A model generated the notes under the pieces. The model saw only the letters and a program-made list of their open reading frames with translations. It did no database searches and had not been told where the DNA came from. Position numbers and translations under genes: made by a program. A stretch of 60,741 nucleotides of DNA from a virus, in IMG/VR virus record IMGVR_UViG_3300019093_001482, positions 1 to 60,741 of that record. One strand, given 5' to 3'. Within the stretch, counting starts at the first letter, position 1. The number at the start of each line of letters is the position of its first letter. Positions 7,701 to 16,687 of this stretch are shown here, piece by piece.

Positions 7701-10429
7701 GATTTCCCATCATCGTCGGGTTCATCCGTGCTGGTCTTTTCCTCCTGGCTGGCCTTGGCCTCAGTTGATCCCTCAGCAGCCTGGGCGCTTGGAAACTGTT
7801 TGACAGCTTCCAGCAAATCCTTGATAGGTGCATCGAGTCGGATAACATTGACATCTTCGCCCAGCTCTTTCTGGGCCAGCCATTGATGGTGCCCATCCAA
7901 GACATGCCCATCCGATGACACCAGAATGGAGCGGCTCCCGCCTTCATAGTTCTTGGCAGCCTCTACTTTCGCCGGGGAATACTCCATTGGTGTCGGTTTC
8001 AGGCTGTCGGCCTTCACAGTTTCCTGCTTGCTCTCTATATCCCTGCCCTTAAAGAAATTCACCATGGCGCCACGATGCTCTGCCTTGATCTGCGGCATTT
8101 CTGCACGTGGAATATTCAGGGTGCCGGAGTCCTCGCCGAATGCATGCCATTCTTTGCTTTTTGTTTCTGCCTGAACTGGCGTAGAGGTTTTTGCTTCCTC
8201 TGGCACTACTGGGGTCGGCTCAACTGTTCTTGCATCAGGTCTGACTACATAACCACCGGGAACAGATACCACGGTACCGCCCTGTTTTTTTTGCTCATCT
8301 TTTGCGGCAATTTTGGTTTTGAACGGAAAACCTTTAGGGTGCTGAATATCGCCAGGCAGAACACCAGGTGCAGCGCTGGGAGCTGGCGTTTCGTTCTTTG
8401 CCAGCATCTTGGTGGCATGCTTCAATTCGGCAGAATTGAGATTGAATCGCTTGCCAGTTGGGCTAACCAGTGCCTTGCCAGCCAGCTTATAGCCGTCTTT
8501 GATGGCCTGATTGACCTTGGTGAAATTGTTCTTACCAACAGGTGTCACTGGTGCGGATTTCTCAGGCACCAGGGTTTCCACTTCCATTTCGTTGGGGGTG
8601 CCTAAGGGTGTAGCGGCATTGATTGCAGAGTCAATTGCTGCGTGATCGGCATCTGTAACCGTAGTATCTCTATACCCTTCCCTCTGCAATGCCTCTGCAA
8701 ATGCGGCTTTTTTCCCTTCCATGGGGATAGAGGCATCGTTGACAACACTGTCAATAATCGCTTGCCGGGCTTCAGCGGCACGCTGCACATCACTTGCTTG
8801 CGTGCGCTCGTCCACTTGGCGCAACTGCTCTTCAAAGCTTGGCTCTTGAGCTTCCGGCACCGAGACCTGGCTTTTTGCGCGCTCCTCGGCAAGTAGTTGC
8901 TCCATTTGAGCATGTTCGCCAAACCCTGTCGGGGCTGACATGCTTTGGCGCGCAGCCAGCAATTCGGATGGATCTTCCTGCTGTTGACGCAATTGCAGAG
9001 CAAAGCCGTCATCCATGGGCACCACGTCATAGATATCACCAAGCTGCTTGTTTTTCAGTTCAGCAGCAAATCTTGTCATGAATGGCAGGCCGTTGCCATT
9101 TACCAGGTGTTCTTCTGCGGGCGCTGCCTCAGTCTGATTTGTATCAACCTCAGGATTCGTATTTGCTGCTGTGGTGGGCGCTTGCCTTGCCAACAAGTCT
9201 GCAATGCTCTGTGGCGCATCATCTGCAGGCTCTACATGAAACGCATCCCTGGGTTGTGTCAATTCCCTTATCAATGAAGGGTTTTCACCCCTGGCAGCCT
9301 GAATCACCGCATCCATGCCCGTGTATGGTTGGTTACGCAAACCTGCATTTGCCGCCCGTGTCAGCGCGCCAGACTCTGGCAGCAATGGCGCATCAGTTGC
9401 GGCATCAGCAGTACCAGGCTGGCCATTTTCGGCTTGACGTGGTGTGCTGTGGCGCTGAAACCCGCCCATGATGCCGCCCATCGCCGCACCAGTGACCAGA
9501 CCAGACCCGCCTGCAGCAGCAACGCCCTTCATACGATCCGGTTCACCCATCGCAATGTTCGTGAAATACTGTTCTTGTGCAGATTGCGGCATTTCTTCAA
9601 GCACGCCTTCGGAAAACGCTGCTTTACCGATACGACTGGGAATTGAACCTGTCATACCAGCGGCTCTGGAACCAGTTGCCAGTTGAGTTGCGGCATCGCC
9701 CATCAGTTTGCCAGCACCAAAGGCCAGCAGTCCTGTTCCGGCACCAGCAGCCAAGGAAGGCAACGCGTAATCGCTATAGCTACGCCCTGCAGCCTGGGCA
9801 TTGTCAGCAATGTGCCCACCACCTTGCGCGCCTTCCGATGCAGCACCTGTTGCGATCAAGCGACCACTGGCCGCCTCGACTGCAGACTGAGCAGCAGTTG
9901 AGCCAGCCTGTGTGCTCAGTGCAGCCTTCGCAGCTTCCGCGCCAGTCCTGCCTGCGTTGATAGCAGCAGCGTGGGCAGCGGCCCCCTCCGCAGTTCCCAT
10001 GGCCGCACGCAATGCAATTTTGCTGGCAAGAGCACTGGTAATACCCATACTAGTTGCCATTGCGGGAAGGGATTGTGTAATGCTGCCCGACAGTGCGCGC
10101 GGATTCTTGATCAGTTCTACTGCTGAATCAACGAAACCATCAACCGCTGCAACCTTGGCTTCTGCGGCTTTTTGGTCATCACTCAGATACTCGCCGAGCA
10201 TTTGGTTTGTACGCACTGGATCAAAGCCTGTTGCCCGCATGGCCTTGCCGAATTCGCCGCCAGTAGCCAGGCTGCCCAAACCAACGACGCCAGCACCTAC
10301 GTCAACAATACCCTGGCCAAGCTTTATCCCCATGTCCCCAAGCGTGCGACCAACCCCTGCGCCTGCCTCTTTTGGTTTTTCGGCTTCAGGTTGAACGTAT
10401 GAGAATTGCAAGTCACTTATCTTTGACAT
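4679..10429 (-). CDS. Giant polyvalent virion/ejection protein, N-terminal portion
   Basis: A 1,916-residue frame of which about 1,893 are genuine; the last residues follow the G8 shift. The N-terminus (to about 330) is rich in Ala and Gly with amphipathic helices, as in membrane-active ejection proteins. Around 845 a VLDGHHQWLA segment resembles the ParB-like domain of polyvalent proteins. Around 1286-1290 HEWFH sits in an LPD1-like block (metalloprotease-type HExxH). A second motif, HEVLGH, lies at about 1534-1539. The ATG at 10429 has AAGGAAG upstream. Large polyvalent proteins combine modules that act on the host after DNA entry. Neighbours are other putative internal virion proteins. Whether the HExxH motifs are catalytic is inference. 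Confidence 0.85.
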   Translation of the reverse strand: MSKISDLQFSYVQPEAEKPKEAGAGVGRTLGDMGIKLGQGIVDVGAGVVGLGSLATGGEFGKAMRATGFDPVRTNQMLGEYLSDDQKAAEAKVAAVDGFVDSAVELIKNPRALSGSITQSLPAMATSMGITSALASKIALRAAMGTAEGAAAHAAAINAGRTGAEAAKAALSTQAGSTAAQSAVEAASGRLIATGAASEGAQGGGHIADNAQAAGRSYSDYALPSLAAGAGTGLLAFGAGKLMGDAATQLATGSRAAGMTGSIPSRIGKAAFSEGVLEEMPQSAQEQYFTNIAMGEPDRMKGVAAAGGSGLVTGAAMGGIMGGFQRHSTPRQAENGQPGTADAATDAPLLPESGALTRAANAGLRNQPYTGMDAVIQAARGENPSLIRELTQPRDAFHVEPADDAPQSIADLLARQAPTTAANTNPEVDTNQTEAAPAEEHLVNGNGLPFMTRFAAELKNKQLGDIYDVVPMDDGFALQLRQQQEDPSELLAARQSMSAPTGFGEHAQMEQLLAEERAKSQVSVPEAQEPSFEEQLRQVDERTQASDVQRAAEARQAIIDSVVNDASIPMEGKKAAFAEALQREGYRDTTVTDADHAAIDSAINAATPLGTPNEMEVETLVPEKSAPVTPVGKNNFTKVNQAIKDGYKLAGKALVSPTGKRFNLNSAELKHATKMLAKNETPAPSAAPGVLPGDIQHPKGFPFKTKIAAKDEQKKQGGTVVSVPGGYVVRPDARTVEPTPVVPEEAKTSTPVQAETKSKEWHAFGEDSGTLNIPRAEMPQIKAEHRGAMVNFFKGRDIESKQETVKADSLKPTPMEYSPAKVEAAKNYEGGSRSILVSSDGHVLDGHHQWLAQKELGEDVNVIRLDAPIKDLLEAVKQFPSAQAAEGSTEAKASQEEKTSTDEPDDDGKSESRIEDFGETIRGARKALWAGFKDKLNQELPEDVKDITLSKYFPEPEYEAMISQGADVRILAAIKAMRDEIPAKPRMPHKVRRWAETVIELRAFAQDLVSGKHDVGTVIQQLKTQKTGAFLKFANRIQMYVDLGYPIFKRASDFSIAGRSYSIFQGKTYSPEIEKYEVTESARTRGYFDSYTDALDALRTKLEATESKSQLVQLDLYRLTDGSIVIGKRVAANKFVDLKAGFTDVSSARKYLAENHEDLIKQLEEKKRAQPERRSVNSPRIGIDRRKGEDVSPDKFAATFGFRGVQFGNYVEQKRRVTDLNNAYDALQDLAEIINIPDRAVSLNGELGLAFGARGKGGVTPAAAHYEPAQIVINLTKSNGAGSLAHEWFHALDNYFARARGEPGAMVTEKPKVKMVYGPNRTVVADESVRPEVLAAFSGVMKAIDGSGLKSRSIEMDKTRSKDYWSEPFEMAARSFESYIIDKAAEHGHANDYLANIVGEEAHTARNTSPDGAMAKGRPFLYPTKAEQTTINAAFDRLFATLKTKPTDKGIALYRRGGFFGRFSEGIEKSELDTDVANIAKNWGNAPKINSVQSVEDLPFEAPDDARGAFHNGQAWLVADNLQNTQEAQFVLFHEVLGHAGLRGAFGEDLALALRSIGMKNRKIAEAAAKWRKENADIKGNRSDDAFLTISIEEVLADMAGTGREINGLEKLLAKLQSVLRAIGLDKVANWLENATIAEALQMLALAREHIELGAKSHVFGDVEARALSRTTPPTLEELLASNPEEITIEAPIVSKEEIERASSVFLSAFPEGTTRHIPNSPTVRKAKRYSDAATKDLGGAGSGNPAVEREVAQALGPFSGYSTKGRLTENFYGNEQLVIDIFGREQIEAGLDDHPALTIEVQSDGDFSIYAPPSDSTTYKEFVKRGWAEPATGKNKEIQYFAGSDGPFWTRLTGSKPSDIIPLLGDIHARTLAWTGQPYVGLSWQRMTGASGGGRWPQGCSSVFSLWERHFCRST
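4746..4753 (-). other. G8 homopolymer at the frame junction
   Basis: Eight consecutive G on the coding strand (C8 on the plus strand). In the upstream frame the gene runs on for 38 more codons to a TGA at 4679. Removing one G, or an equivalent +1 shift, joins the upstream frame directly to the downstream long frame with family-like sequence on both sides. This is a site for transcriptional slippage, a phase-variable tract, a mutation or a sequencing error. Confidence 0.7.
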
Positions 10430-10435
10430 AGTCTA

Positions 10436-12247
10436 TTACTTCCTTAATAGTCCGTTTTCAATGGCAAATCTTTTATCAAGTTCACTTAACCTTGAGTTCG
10501 ACTCAATGCGCGCCCGAATATCGTCAATGCGGCTTTGCTTGCCCTCTTTCCAGAAGTTGTCTTCACTCTCTTTGAGTTTTGTCCCTAAGGTTGAAGCAAT
10601 GGACTTAGCGCCCTGAATCAGCTTGTCTGTGCCAGTTTCGCCGCTATATTCCGATGCGCGGGGGACCACAAATGCTTTAGTCGGCTGCGCGGCTGCAGGT
10701 TTTGTCGGATTGGATTGCACAGTTGCTACAGGTGGCGGCTCAAAGCCCATTGCCTTTAACTGCTCTGGAGTCATGTTTTTCTTAATGGCATCCTGGTACA
10801 GACCAGCATATTCAGAGCTGCCCTTGGCTCTACCCAATTCTGTTTTAACTACTCCCTCCAGTACTGAGTTGTTCTTGAACGTCGTAAAACTCCCTACAAT
10901 CTTTTGTACGAGCGCCGGGGCGTCTTCAACCTTCAGAGTGCCAGCCTTCACGGCTTCAGTCGCAAGTGATTCTGCAAGCTTCATATGGTCTTCGACCTTT
11001 TCACCCAAGCCAGCAGCTTTCAATAGCAACTTTTTCCGTTCCTCTGGGGCGAATGGCGTACCAAGGGCTTTTTCAATAAAATCCACTTGCCCTTCAGGGC
11101 TTTGACGTTTGTAGGATTCTGCTTCTCTTTGATCTTTTTTCTGAGCGAGAGCCAATTGACCATAGGAAATGCCCTCGTGTGCTTTATGTGAGCGCACTTG
11201 CTCTTTGAAAGTATTAGTTTTGTATTCCCGCTCAAACGCATTTGCTTCCGCCTGCAAATCCAACGCCATTGCTTCTTTGGCTGATAGCACTGTCTTTTCC
11301 AATTCATCAGTACTCATCTTCATTGGCACGATCGTCCCATCCTCTTTAAGGATGTTGAAAGTTGCGACATTCGTACGCTTGATCGTGCCATCTGGAGATT
11401 TAATTTCTGTTGGTGCAATCTGAAGACCAGGAGCGATCTTGTATTTTCCAGACTTATTAAAGGCAGTCTCCATACCGAGCGCATCACCAGCACGTAAGGC
11501 TTTCGCGGCATCGGCGGTCCCTTCTTCGATGATCTGGCGACCCCAATTGTGTTTGGCGACCTTCATCTGGAAGTCTTGGACTAATGCCTGCTTGGCATTC
11601 GCCTCAATACGCATTGCCCCCTCATGATCGCCATTGGCGCGCATGGCCTGGGCAATACGGGCATTCCGTGCATCTGGTGAGTTAAAAGATTCAGCAGCAG
11701 TCTTGGCCGTCGCGCTATCGGCATACTCTTTGCCTTGAAACATGGGCTTGCCCAAAGGTGCCATAGTCACGCCCTGCTGCGTGGCTATTGGCTGGGCTTG
11801 GCTACCTGTTGGGGTGGCTGATTCGCGCGGAACGATTCCTTCAGACACGGCCATGGGAACGACATTCGAGCCGGTGGCTGTAGAACGAGCTGCGGCGGGT
11901 TGTGAAATACCTTGTGTTGCGGCAAATCCACCCGGAGCCTGGCGCAACATACGGTTGCCCTCTCTGACATCCGCAGCGGCCAGGTCTTTATCTTGATAGG
12001 TTGCAGGCTTTGCTGCCAAACCAGAAACAACCTGTGCATCCTCAACGACTTCGCCGCCATCTTTGGCAGCGTCCGCAATGTCCTTGCGTTTTTTTTCGTT
12101 CAGATCCCATTCAGATTTCGCCCTGTCGGCCTCATCCAAACGGATCTGATCAAACTTTTCCTGTCTGGCTTTGTCTTCTTGACGCCTACCCTCACTCAAA
12201 TAACCAGAACCCAGTCCAGCCAAAAAAGCCAATGCACCTTTGCTCAT
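10436..12247 (-). CDS. Putative internal virion protein (604 residues)
   Basis: Product of 604 residues, start chosen at the ATG at 12247 because AAGGA lies 7 nt upstream; an ATG two codons earlier lacks that spacing. The N-terminus (KGALAFLAGLGSGYLSEG) is a glycine-rich hydrophobic stretch, followed by a long charged, helical region (RRQEDKARQEKFDQIRLDEADR), a Gln/Ala/Pro-rich linker and more coiled-coil-like sequence. It ends 6 nt before the giant polyvalent gene. In podovirus-like phages this position usually holds ejection proteins, and I infer that role here. No enzymatic motif seen. Confidence 0.75.
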   Translation of the reverse strand: MSKGALAFLAGLGSGYLSEGRRQEDKARQEKFDQIRLDEADRAKSEWDLNEKKRKDIADAAKDGGEVVEDAQVVSGLAAKPATYQDKDLAAADVREGNRMLRQAPGGFAATQGISQPAAARSTATGSNVVPMAVSEGIVPRESATPTGSQAQPIATQQGVTMAPLGKPMFQGKEYADSATAKTAAESFNSPDARNARIAQAMRANGDHEGAMRIEANAKQALVQDFQMKVAKHNWGRQIIEEGTADAAKALRAGDALGMETAFNKSGKYKIAPGLQIAPTEIKSPDGTIKRTNVATFNILKEDGTIVPMKMSTDELEKTVLSAKEAMALDLQAEANAFEREYKTNTFKEQVRSHKAHEGISYGQLALAQKKDQREAESYKRQSPEGQVDFIEKALGTPFAPEERKKLLLKAAGLGEKVEDHMKLAESLATEAVKAGTLKVEDAPALVQKIVGSFTTFKNNSVLEGVVKTELGRAKGSSEYAGLYQDAIKKNMTPEQLKAMGFEPPPVATVQSNPTKPAAAQPTKAFVVPRASEYSGETGTDKLIQGAKSIASTLGTKLKESEDNFWKEGKQSRIDDIRARIESNSRLSELDKRFAIENGLLRK

Positions 12248-12363
12248 TTGCAATCCTTGCGCCGCGTGGCCCAGCGGGTGCTGGAACTTTGCTCTACACA
12301 GCGGCTAATCTGCAAATGGTGCGGGTTTTAGTGTCTGTTTTCTACTAGGGTCAAAACGCAAGG

Positions 12364-13479
12364 CTACTTCGATTTGCGATAACCTATCCCCTGGCTGGCG
12401 GCTATTGAGTCCACTTTTTTGCTCAATGCCTGGATGGCAGCCATTGCCGTGCCGTTCATACTGACCAAATCAATCTGCTTACCGCCAGGAGCTGCTTTTT
12501 CGCCCATATTCTTTTGGACATCCTGCGCCATAGGCCCAATATGACGCATGCCATGGTCTGCGGCAAAGCTGCTCCCCTTGTACTGCCATTCAGACACTGG
12601 CGTTTTTTCTATTGCTTCCAGAGCCTGGTCAGGGTCAACTTGTTCAACATTTTCCTTCTGATTTTTGTCAGAAACGCCAAATAGCTTGCCAGCAGCAAAT
12701 GCCTGTCCAGCAAAATTGCCAACTGCACCCATGACTCCCGAATTGTCGCCGGCCTTTTGCTGTATGCCAGCAATATTGGTATAGGTATTGGCAGCACCAG
12801 CGAGACCTTGCTGGGCACCAGCATAGCCAGAGTTCATCATTTGCGCACCCTGGTTCGCAACAGACAACCCTACCTGGCCATTCGCTACTGCAGAGTTACC
12901 CTGGTTCAGCGCTACTCCAGCAGAGGTTGCCTGGTTGCTGGCAAGATTGCGGCCCAAGTTGGCTGCATCCATCTTGCGGGCATAACCGAGTGTTTGAACT
13001 TTATCCCGAGCCCCAGTGATACCTTGGACTGTCGCCAGCGCTTTTTGCGCATCCAGTTGTTGCTGGCCTGCGGCAAACGCGCCTGACGCCGGATTGACTC
13101 CCATGCGCTGCATATTGCGCGAAGTCGCATCCCGCGCAGCGCCAAAAGCCTGATTGACGTCCGATACCGCCTTAGCAGCTTCAGCGTCACGCCTCTCCTT
13201 GGTATCGTAGTTCTCGGCTTCCTTGACAATGCCGGTTTCTAACGGGCGGAACACCTTGGACTGATAATCCGAGTAGTCCTTGGTCAACTTGGACTGCAGA
13301 TCCATCGCTTCAAGCTGCTTGTCTGAGACATAATTCGCTCGATCAGTAGCCGCTTTACGGTCTGGAGCTGTCTCGGCATAGATCTGCTTCATCCAGTCAA
13401 GCTGCTCTTTACTCAGATTCGCTTGCTGCAATGCGGCCGCATTGGCTCCGCTCATGTCTGGGGCGTCAGAGGAACACAT
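12364..13479 (-). CDS. Virion protein with C-terminal S74-type chaperone domain
   Basis: The protein has 371 residues, ATG preceded by AAGGTAA. Residues 1-120 are helical and charged. Residues 120-250 are Ala/Gly/Asn/Gln-rich, like a fibre or internal shaft. The C-terminal 100 residues read SDKNQKENVEQVDPDQAL, then SEWQYK, then HIGPMAQDVQ, the signature layout of the intramolecular chaperone (peptidase S74) domain, which trimerises and often cleaves itself off. It starts about 1 nt after the GNAT gene stop. Probable role: fibre-like or internal trimer of the particle. The S74 call is firm, the location in the virion is not. Confidence 0.75.
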   Translation of the reverse strand: MCSSDAPDMSGANAAALQQANLSKEQLDWMKQIYAETAPDRKAATDRANYVSDKQLEAMDLQSKLTKDYSDYQSKVFRPLETGIVKEAENYDTKERRDAEAAKAVSDVNQAFGAARDATSRNMQRMGVNPASGAFAAGQQQLDAQKALATVQGITGARDKVQTLGYARKMDAANLGRNLASNQATSAGVALNQGNSAVANGQVGLSVANQGAQMMNSGYAGAQQGLAGAANTYTNIAGIQQKAGDNSGVMGAVGNFAGQAFAAGKLFGVSDKNQKENVEQVDPDQALEAIEKTPVSEWQYKGSSFAADHGMRHIGPMAQDVQKNMGEKAAPGGKQIDLVSMNGTAMAAIQALSKKVDSIAASQGIGYRKSK

Positions 13480-13480
13480 A

Positions 13481-14077
13481 TTAAATTACCTTTGCAAATT
13501 TAATGGCAACCGGCTTATAGCCAAGATACCGCGCCATCGAATCGGCGCTGTTGATGGTCTTTGAGTCGAAATAGATTTCACGCACACCAATGGCTATGCA
13601 CCAGCGTTCAACGTACTGCCACAAGCGGACGGCCAAGAACCCGCCTCGATGTTCTGGCACCAGGTAAAAAGTGTCCTCGGTGCAGATCAGTGTCTGGGTG
13701 TGAATGCTTTGTGAGAGATATACCCGCATGTTGCCGACAAGCTCCCCAGTGAGCGCCACTCTGGCAGTGAACTGTAATAGACCGCCTTGGTGCTCGCGAT
13801 CAAGAACGGCGTCATAGTCTGGGTTCAGTGGAATGCTTGCGCGGTGCAGCTCGGTTTCGAGGTAGTGACGTTCATGCAGCAAATGCAGCTCTGGCAAGAT
13901 GTCGCGGACCAGTTCAGCCTGGATGAGGTATTTGCCGTACCTTTGGGGCGGGAACTGCTTTGTGTCTGGAGTTTTATCGTGGCTGTCGCAAAGTTCGCGT
14001 GCGATTGCGACCGCGACCTCTGGGGTAAGTGGCTTACCTATGTGCTGCGCAAGAGCAATGGCTATCTGTTTTCTCAT
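13481..14077 (-). CDS. GNAT-family N-acetyltransferase-like protein
   Basis: A 198-residue protein. The C-terminal half carries the GNAT core: strands with FTARVALTGELVGNMRVYLS, the acetyl-CoA loop motif FYLVPEHRGGFLAVRLWQYVERW, shown here as the segment PEHRGGFLA plus helix, and a final strand with GYKPVAIKF. The first 60 residues are an extra helical domain. Such proteins occur beside internal virion genes in several podovirus-like phages. Substrate unknown; it could modify a virion protein or a host target. It overlaps the next gene's start closely, so it is in the late transcript. Confidence 0.75.
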   Translation of the reverse strand: MRKQIAIALAQHIGKPLTPEVAVAIARELCDSHDKTPDTKQFPPQRYGKYLIQAELVRDILPELHLLHERHYLETELHRASIPLNPDYDAVLDREHQGGLLQFTARVALTGELVGNMRVYLSQSIHTQTLICTEDTFYLVPEHRGGFLAVRLWQYVERWCIAIGVREIYFDSKTINSADSMARYLGYKPVAIKFAKVI

Positions 14078-14145
14078 GCAGATAGACTACGTCGCAAAAT
14101 GTGAAGCGGCAAGCAGGGTACCGTTTCACACTTAATATGAGATGC

Positions 14146-16560
14146 CTAGCGGTTCATTTTGATTAAAGCGCTTTCGTATCGTTCCTGCAGTAGCCTTACC
14201 TCTTCAGCGAGTCGCGTATCGTGAGCATTTTTGTCAACGTAGGCTTGCAATTCTATTAATTTATTATGAGCGAGTTTAGGCTGTGCTGGTTTTGATTTCA
14301 AATATGACCATACCCTCTGTACTGAGCATCTCGGCCATGCTATACCCAATTGCTCGGCCCTTGATACTGAAATTTCACATGCTCGTATATCACCAAGTCT
14401 TGCCTCAATGATCCCCTGGGTCAACCAAACTTCTCCTTTATCCTGCAAAAATTCTACAGCCTTTCTTGCTTTATGCAATGCAGCCTCATAATCACGTAAG
14501 TCATGAAAGAGGAAGTAGGCATACCTATCCCATAGCCATCCATTTGTACTATCAGACATTGAAGCAGACTCAAACAACTCTTTACATTTTTTAAAATCTC
14601 CTTTGTAGCGAGCAGTGTGAGCTGCTTTAGCCTCTGGCGTTCGAAATGCCGCTGCCAAACGATCTCCTGTGAAAACTTTCGCTGTTCTCATAAAACTGGC
14701 GTACTCACTTCGCGCTTTGGCCACTTCGACGTCAGAAGGGCTACTTCTTCCATCAGGAAGTGTGACCGTTTTATCACCAGCATAATCGAGAAAATTTTTG
14801 GAAAACGTAACTTGCATGTTGCCACCTGAATTGATTAAAGTAGCAATTCCCCCTGTTTCCTTCAATGCAACTTCGGCTTCCTGAACTGTTAGTTCAACTA
14901 TATTGCAACATATCTTCAATGATCGCTCGTCGTGTACATCCTTTACGCTAGCCATTAAGAGCAGTAGCCGTTTCACACGTACATTGAGTCTTGCCCATGC
15001 GTCAGCAAACAGAAACCTCCCAAGATCCCTGTTCAAAAGATTACCAATTTTGTTCGCTGCTTGATCGAGTTTTTTGATGGCTGGATCCAAGAAAGCATTC
15101 ACGAATGCTTCGAGTACAATTGGTCTCTTTTCAAGTTTCTTTAGAGCACTTTTTATGTCAGCTTCGGAGGCATTTAGTAAAACTCTGATTTGAAGTTTAC
15201 TGGCCCTGTCTCGCAAGAAGTCTAATGCCTCATCATCGCTGAAGACGTCAATTCCAATTGGGCGGGCTTCAATTTCTTCATAACGTCTGGAAGTCAAAAT
15301 TATCCGAGCGATTCGACTGGATATTACTCTTAATTCCTTAGCAAGCATTCTCCGCTCGCTGTCGTCTTCGATAAGCGTCTCAGCATTATCAATTACAACT
15401 AATATATCCTGCTTATTAACTCTTAAATCTTCCCTTATTTTCTGCTGAAGGAGTTGGACTGCCGCATTGAGCTCGTAAGTATAATATGCGTCTGGTGGTT
15501 CTTCATTGAAGAGCAAGCTGTAGATACATCTCAGCATCTCCAATAAATGTGGTTGACCATGACCTACTGTTTGTAGCCCATCTAATCCCCATTGCGTACG
15601 TTTAGCCGTGTAAAACATTATTATTGTGGGATGTGATTCGGTAACCAGCTCCTCTTCTAAAACACGGTTAAGAAACTCTAGAGCCAGTGTAGTTTTCCCG
15701 AGTCCACCATCTCCGTGAATAAGGCAGGCTCTCGATTCGCTGTCATTAATCCAATCAACCAATTCGGAGATTTGCTGTTCACGCCCCGTAAAAGAGTCTG
15801 TAGTTCTATCAGGCAAAAAGTAAAAAGGCTCCCAGCTATTTGGATAAATAGATAATGATGGAACGGTGCCAGCAGGGATGAACTTAAATGGATTTTTCGT
15901 ATCGAAGGTGAATTCCCTCTTTTCCTCCCCCCCCGTATCAATTTGACCAATTACACGAACAACGTCTCCCGGAAGAATTTTTACTCTTCGAATCAGTCCA
16001 GGAGTACCGCCGACTACGTAAACAACATTGACCATCACCCTGTAGGCGCCACTGCCGATATAGGCCTTACCATTATCCAGCTTGGGGATAACATTCGCTA
16101 ATCCTTCAACGATTAATTTCAGCGCATCGAGCTCAGCTTCGTTATCGTACCCACCGATCAGTCCATGGCCCTCGGCACCATCGTTTCGCAAACATACGAT
16201 CGCTCTCAAAAGTCCGCGAAAATCCTTTGAAAAACCATTGCATAGTTTTCGTGCTGGCCGATCATCTAAAGTTTTACTAAGCACACGCGCAACACCAGAC
16301 CATCCATTTTTTTCGGCCAAAATCAACAACGCTTCGACAGCATCAACAAGTGAGCCATCAACAGGAGCCTTAAGCCCCTCAACGATACTCCGCTCTGGGT
16401 ACTTCTCAGGTCCTGGCTTCTGAAATACAATCCACTCCAACAATCCATATGCAACCTGTTGCATTAAGAGCCTGAAACACGCAACAAATTTCACTCTTCG
16501 TTCAATTTTAGAAGTACAGTCGCTTATTTCTTGAATCTGCTTGTCAAGGTACGTTTGCAT
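14146..16560 (-). CDS. STAND/NB-ARC-type ATPase with HEPN-like N-terminus and TPR-like C-terminus
   Basis: Product of 804 residues from the ATG at 16560; an alternative ATG lies 14 codons upstream and neither has a clear ribosome site. Domains: N-terminal helical region (about 1-160) with an RND-GAEGH stretch that fits the R-x(4-6)-H pattern of HEPN RNases (R125, H132); a beta-rich linker; an NTPase with P-loop GDGGLGKTT (283-291), Walker B ILVVIDNAE (about 386-394) and sensor LTSR (422-425); winged-helix-like region; C-terminal TPR-like helices (about 640-790). This is the layout of NLR-like antiphage sensors, where repeats sense and the N-terminus kills. It is AT-richer than its neighbours and sits between tail and GNAT genes as an inserted moron. 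The defence role and HEPN call are inference. Confidence 0.8.
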   Translation of the reverse strand: MQTYLDKQIQEISDCTSKIERRVKFVACFRLLMQQVAYGLLEWIVFQKPGPEKYPERSIVEGLKAPVDGSLVDAVEALLILAEKNGWSGVARVLSKTLDDRPARKLCNGFSKDFRGLLRAIVCLRNDGAEGHGLIGGYDNEAELDALKLIVEGLANVIPKLDNGKAYIGSGAYRVMVNVVYVVGGTPGLIRRVKILPGDVVRVIGQIDTGGEEKREFTFDTKNPFKFIPAGTVPSLSIYPNSWEPFYFLPDRTTDSFTGREQQISELVDWINDSESRACLIHGDGGLGKTTLALEFLNRVLEEELVTESHPTIIMFYTAKRTQWGLDGLQTVGHGQPHLLEMLRCIYSLLFNEEPPDAYYTYELNAAVQLLQQKIREDLRVNKQDILVVIDNAETLIEDDSERRMLAKELRVISSRIARIILTSRRYEEIEARPIGIDVFSDDEALDFLRDRASKLQIRVLLNASEADIKSALKKLEKRPIVLEAFVNAFLDPAIKKLDQAANKIGNLLNRDLGRFLFADAWARLNVRVKRLLLLMASVKDVHDERSLKICCNIVELTVQEAEVALKETGGIATLINSGGNMQVTFSKNFLDYAGDKTVTLPDGRSSPSDVEVAKARSEYASFMRTAKVFTGDRLAAAFRTPEAKAAHTARYKGDFKKCKELFESASMSDSTNGWLWDRYAYFLFHDLRDYEAALHKARKAVEFLQDKGEVWLTQGIIEARLGDIRACEISVSRAEQLGIAWPRCSVQRVWSYLKSKPAQPKLAHNKLIELQAYVDKNAHDTRLAEEVRLLQERYESALIKMNR

Positions 16561-16687
16561 GTCGAAATCATAGGTTGTTAGAATTAGCATCAACATTAAC
16601 ATAATTGCTACATTTTAACAATTTAATTAAGGAAAATTCACATAGCGATTACACGGCGGCAATCAGAGAATCTACTCGGTTTCGGCT

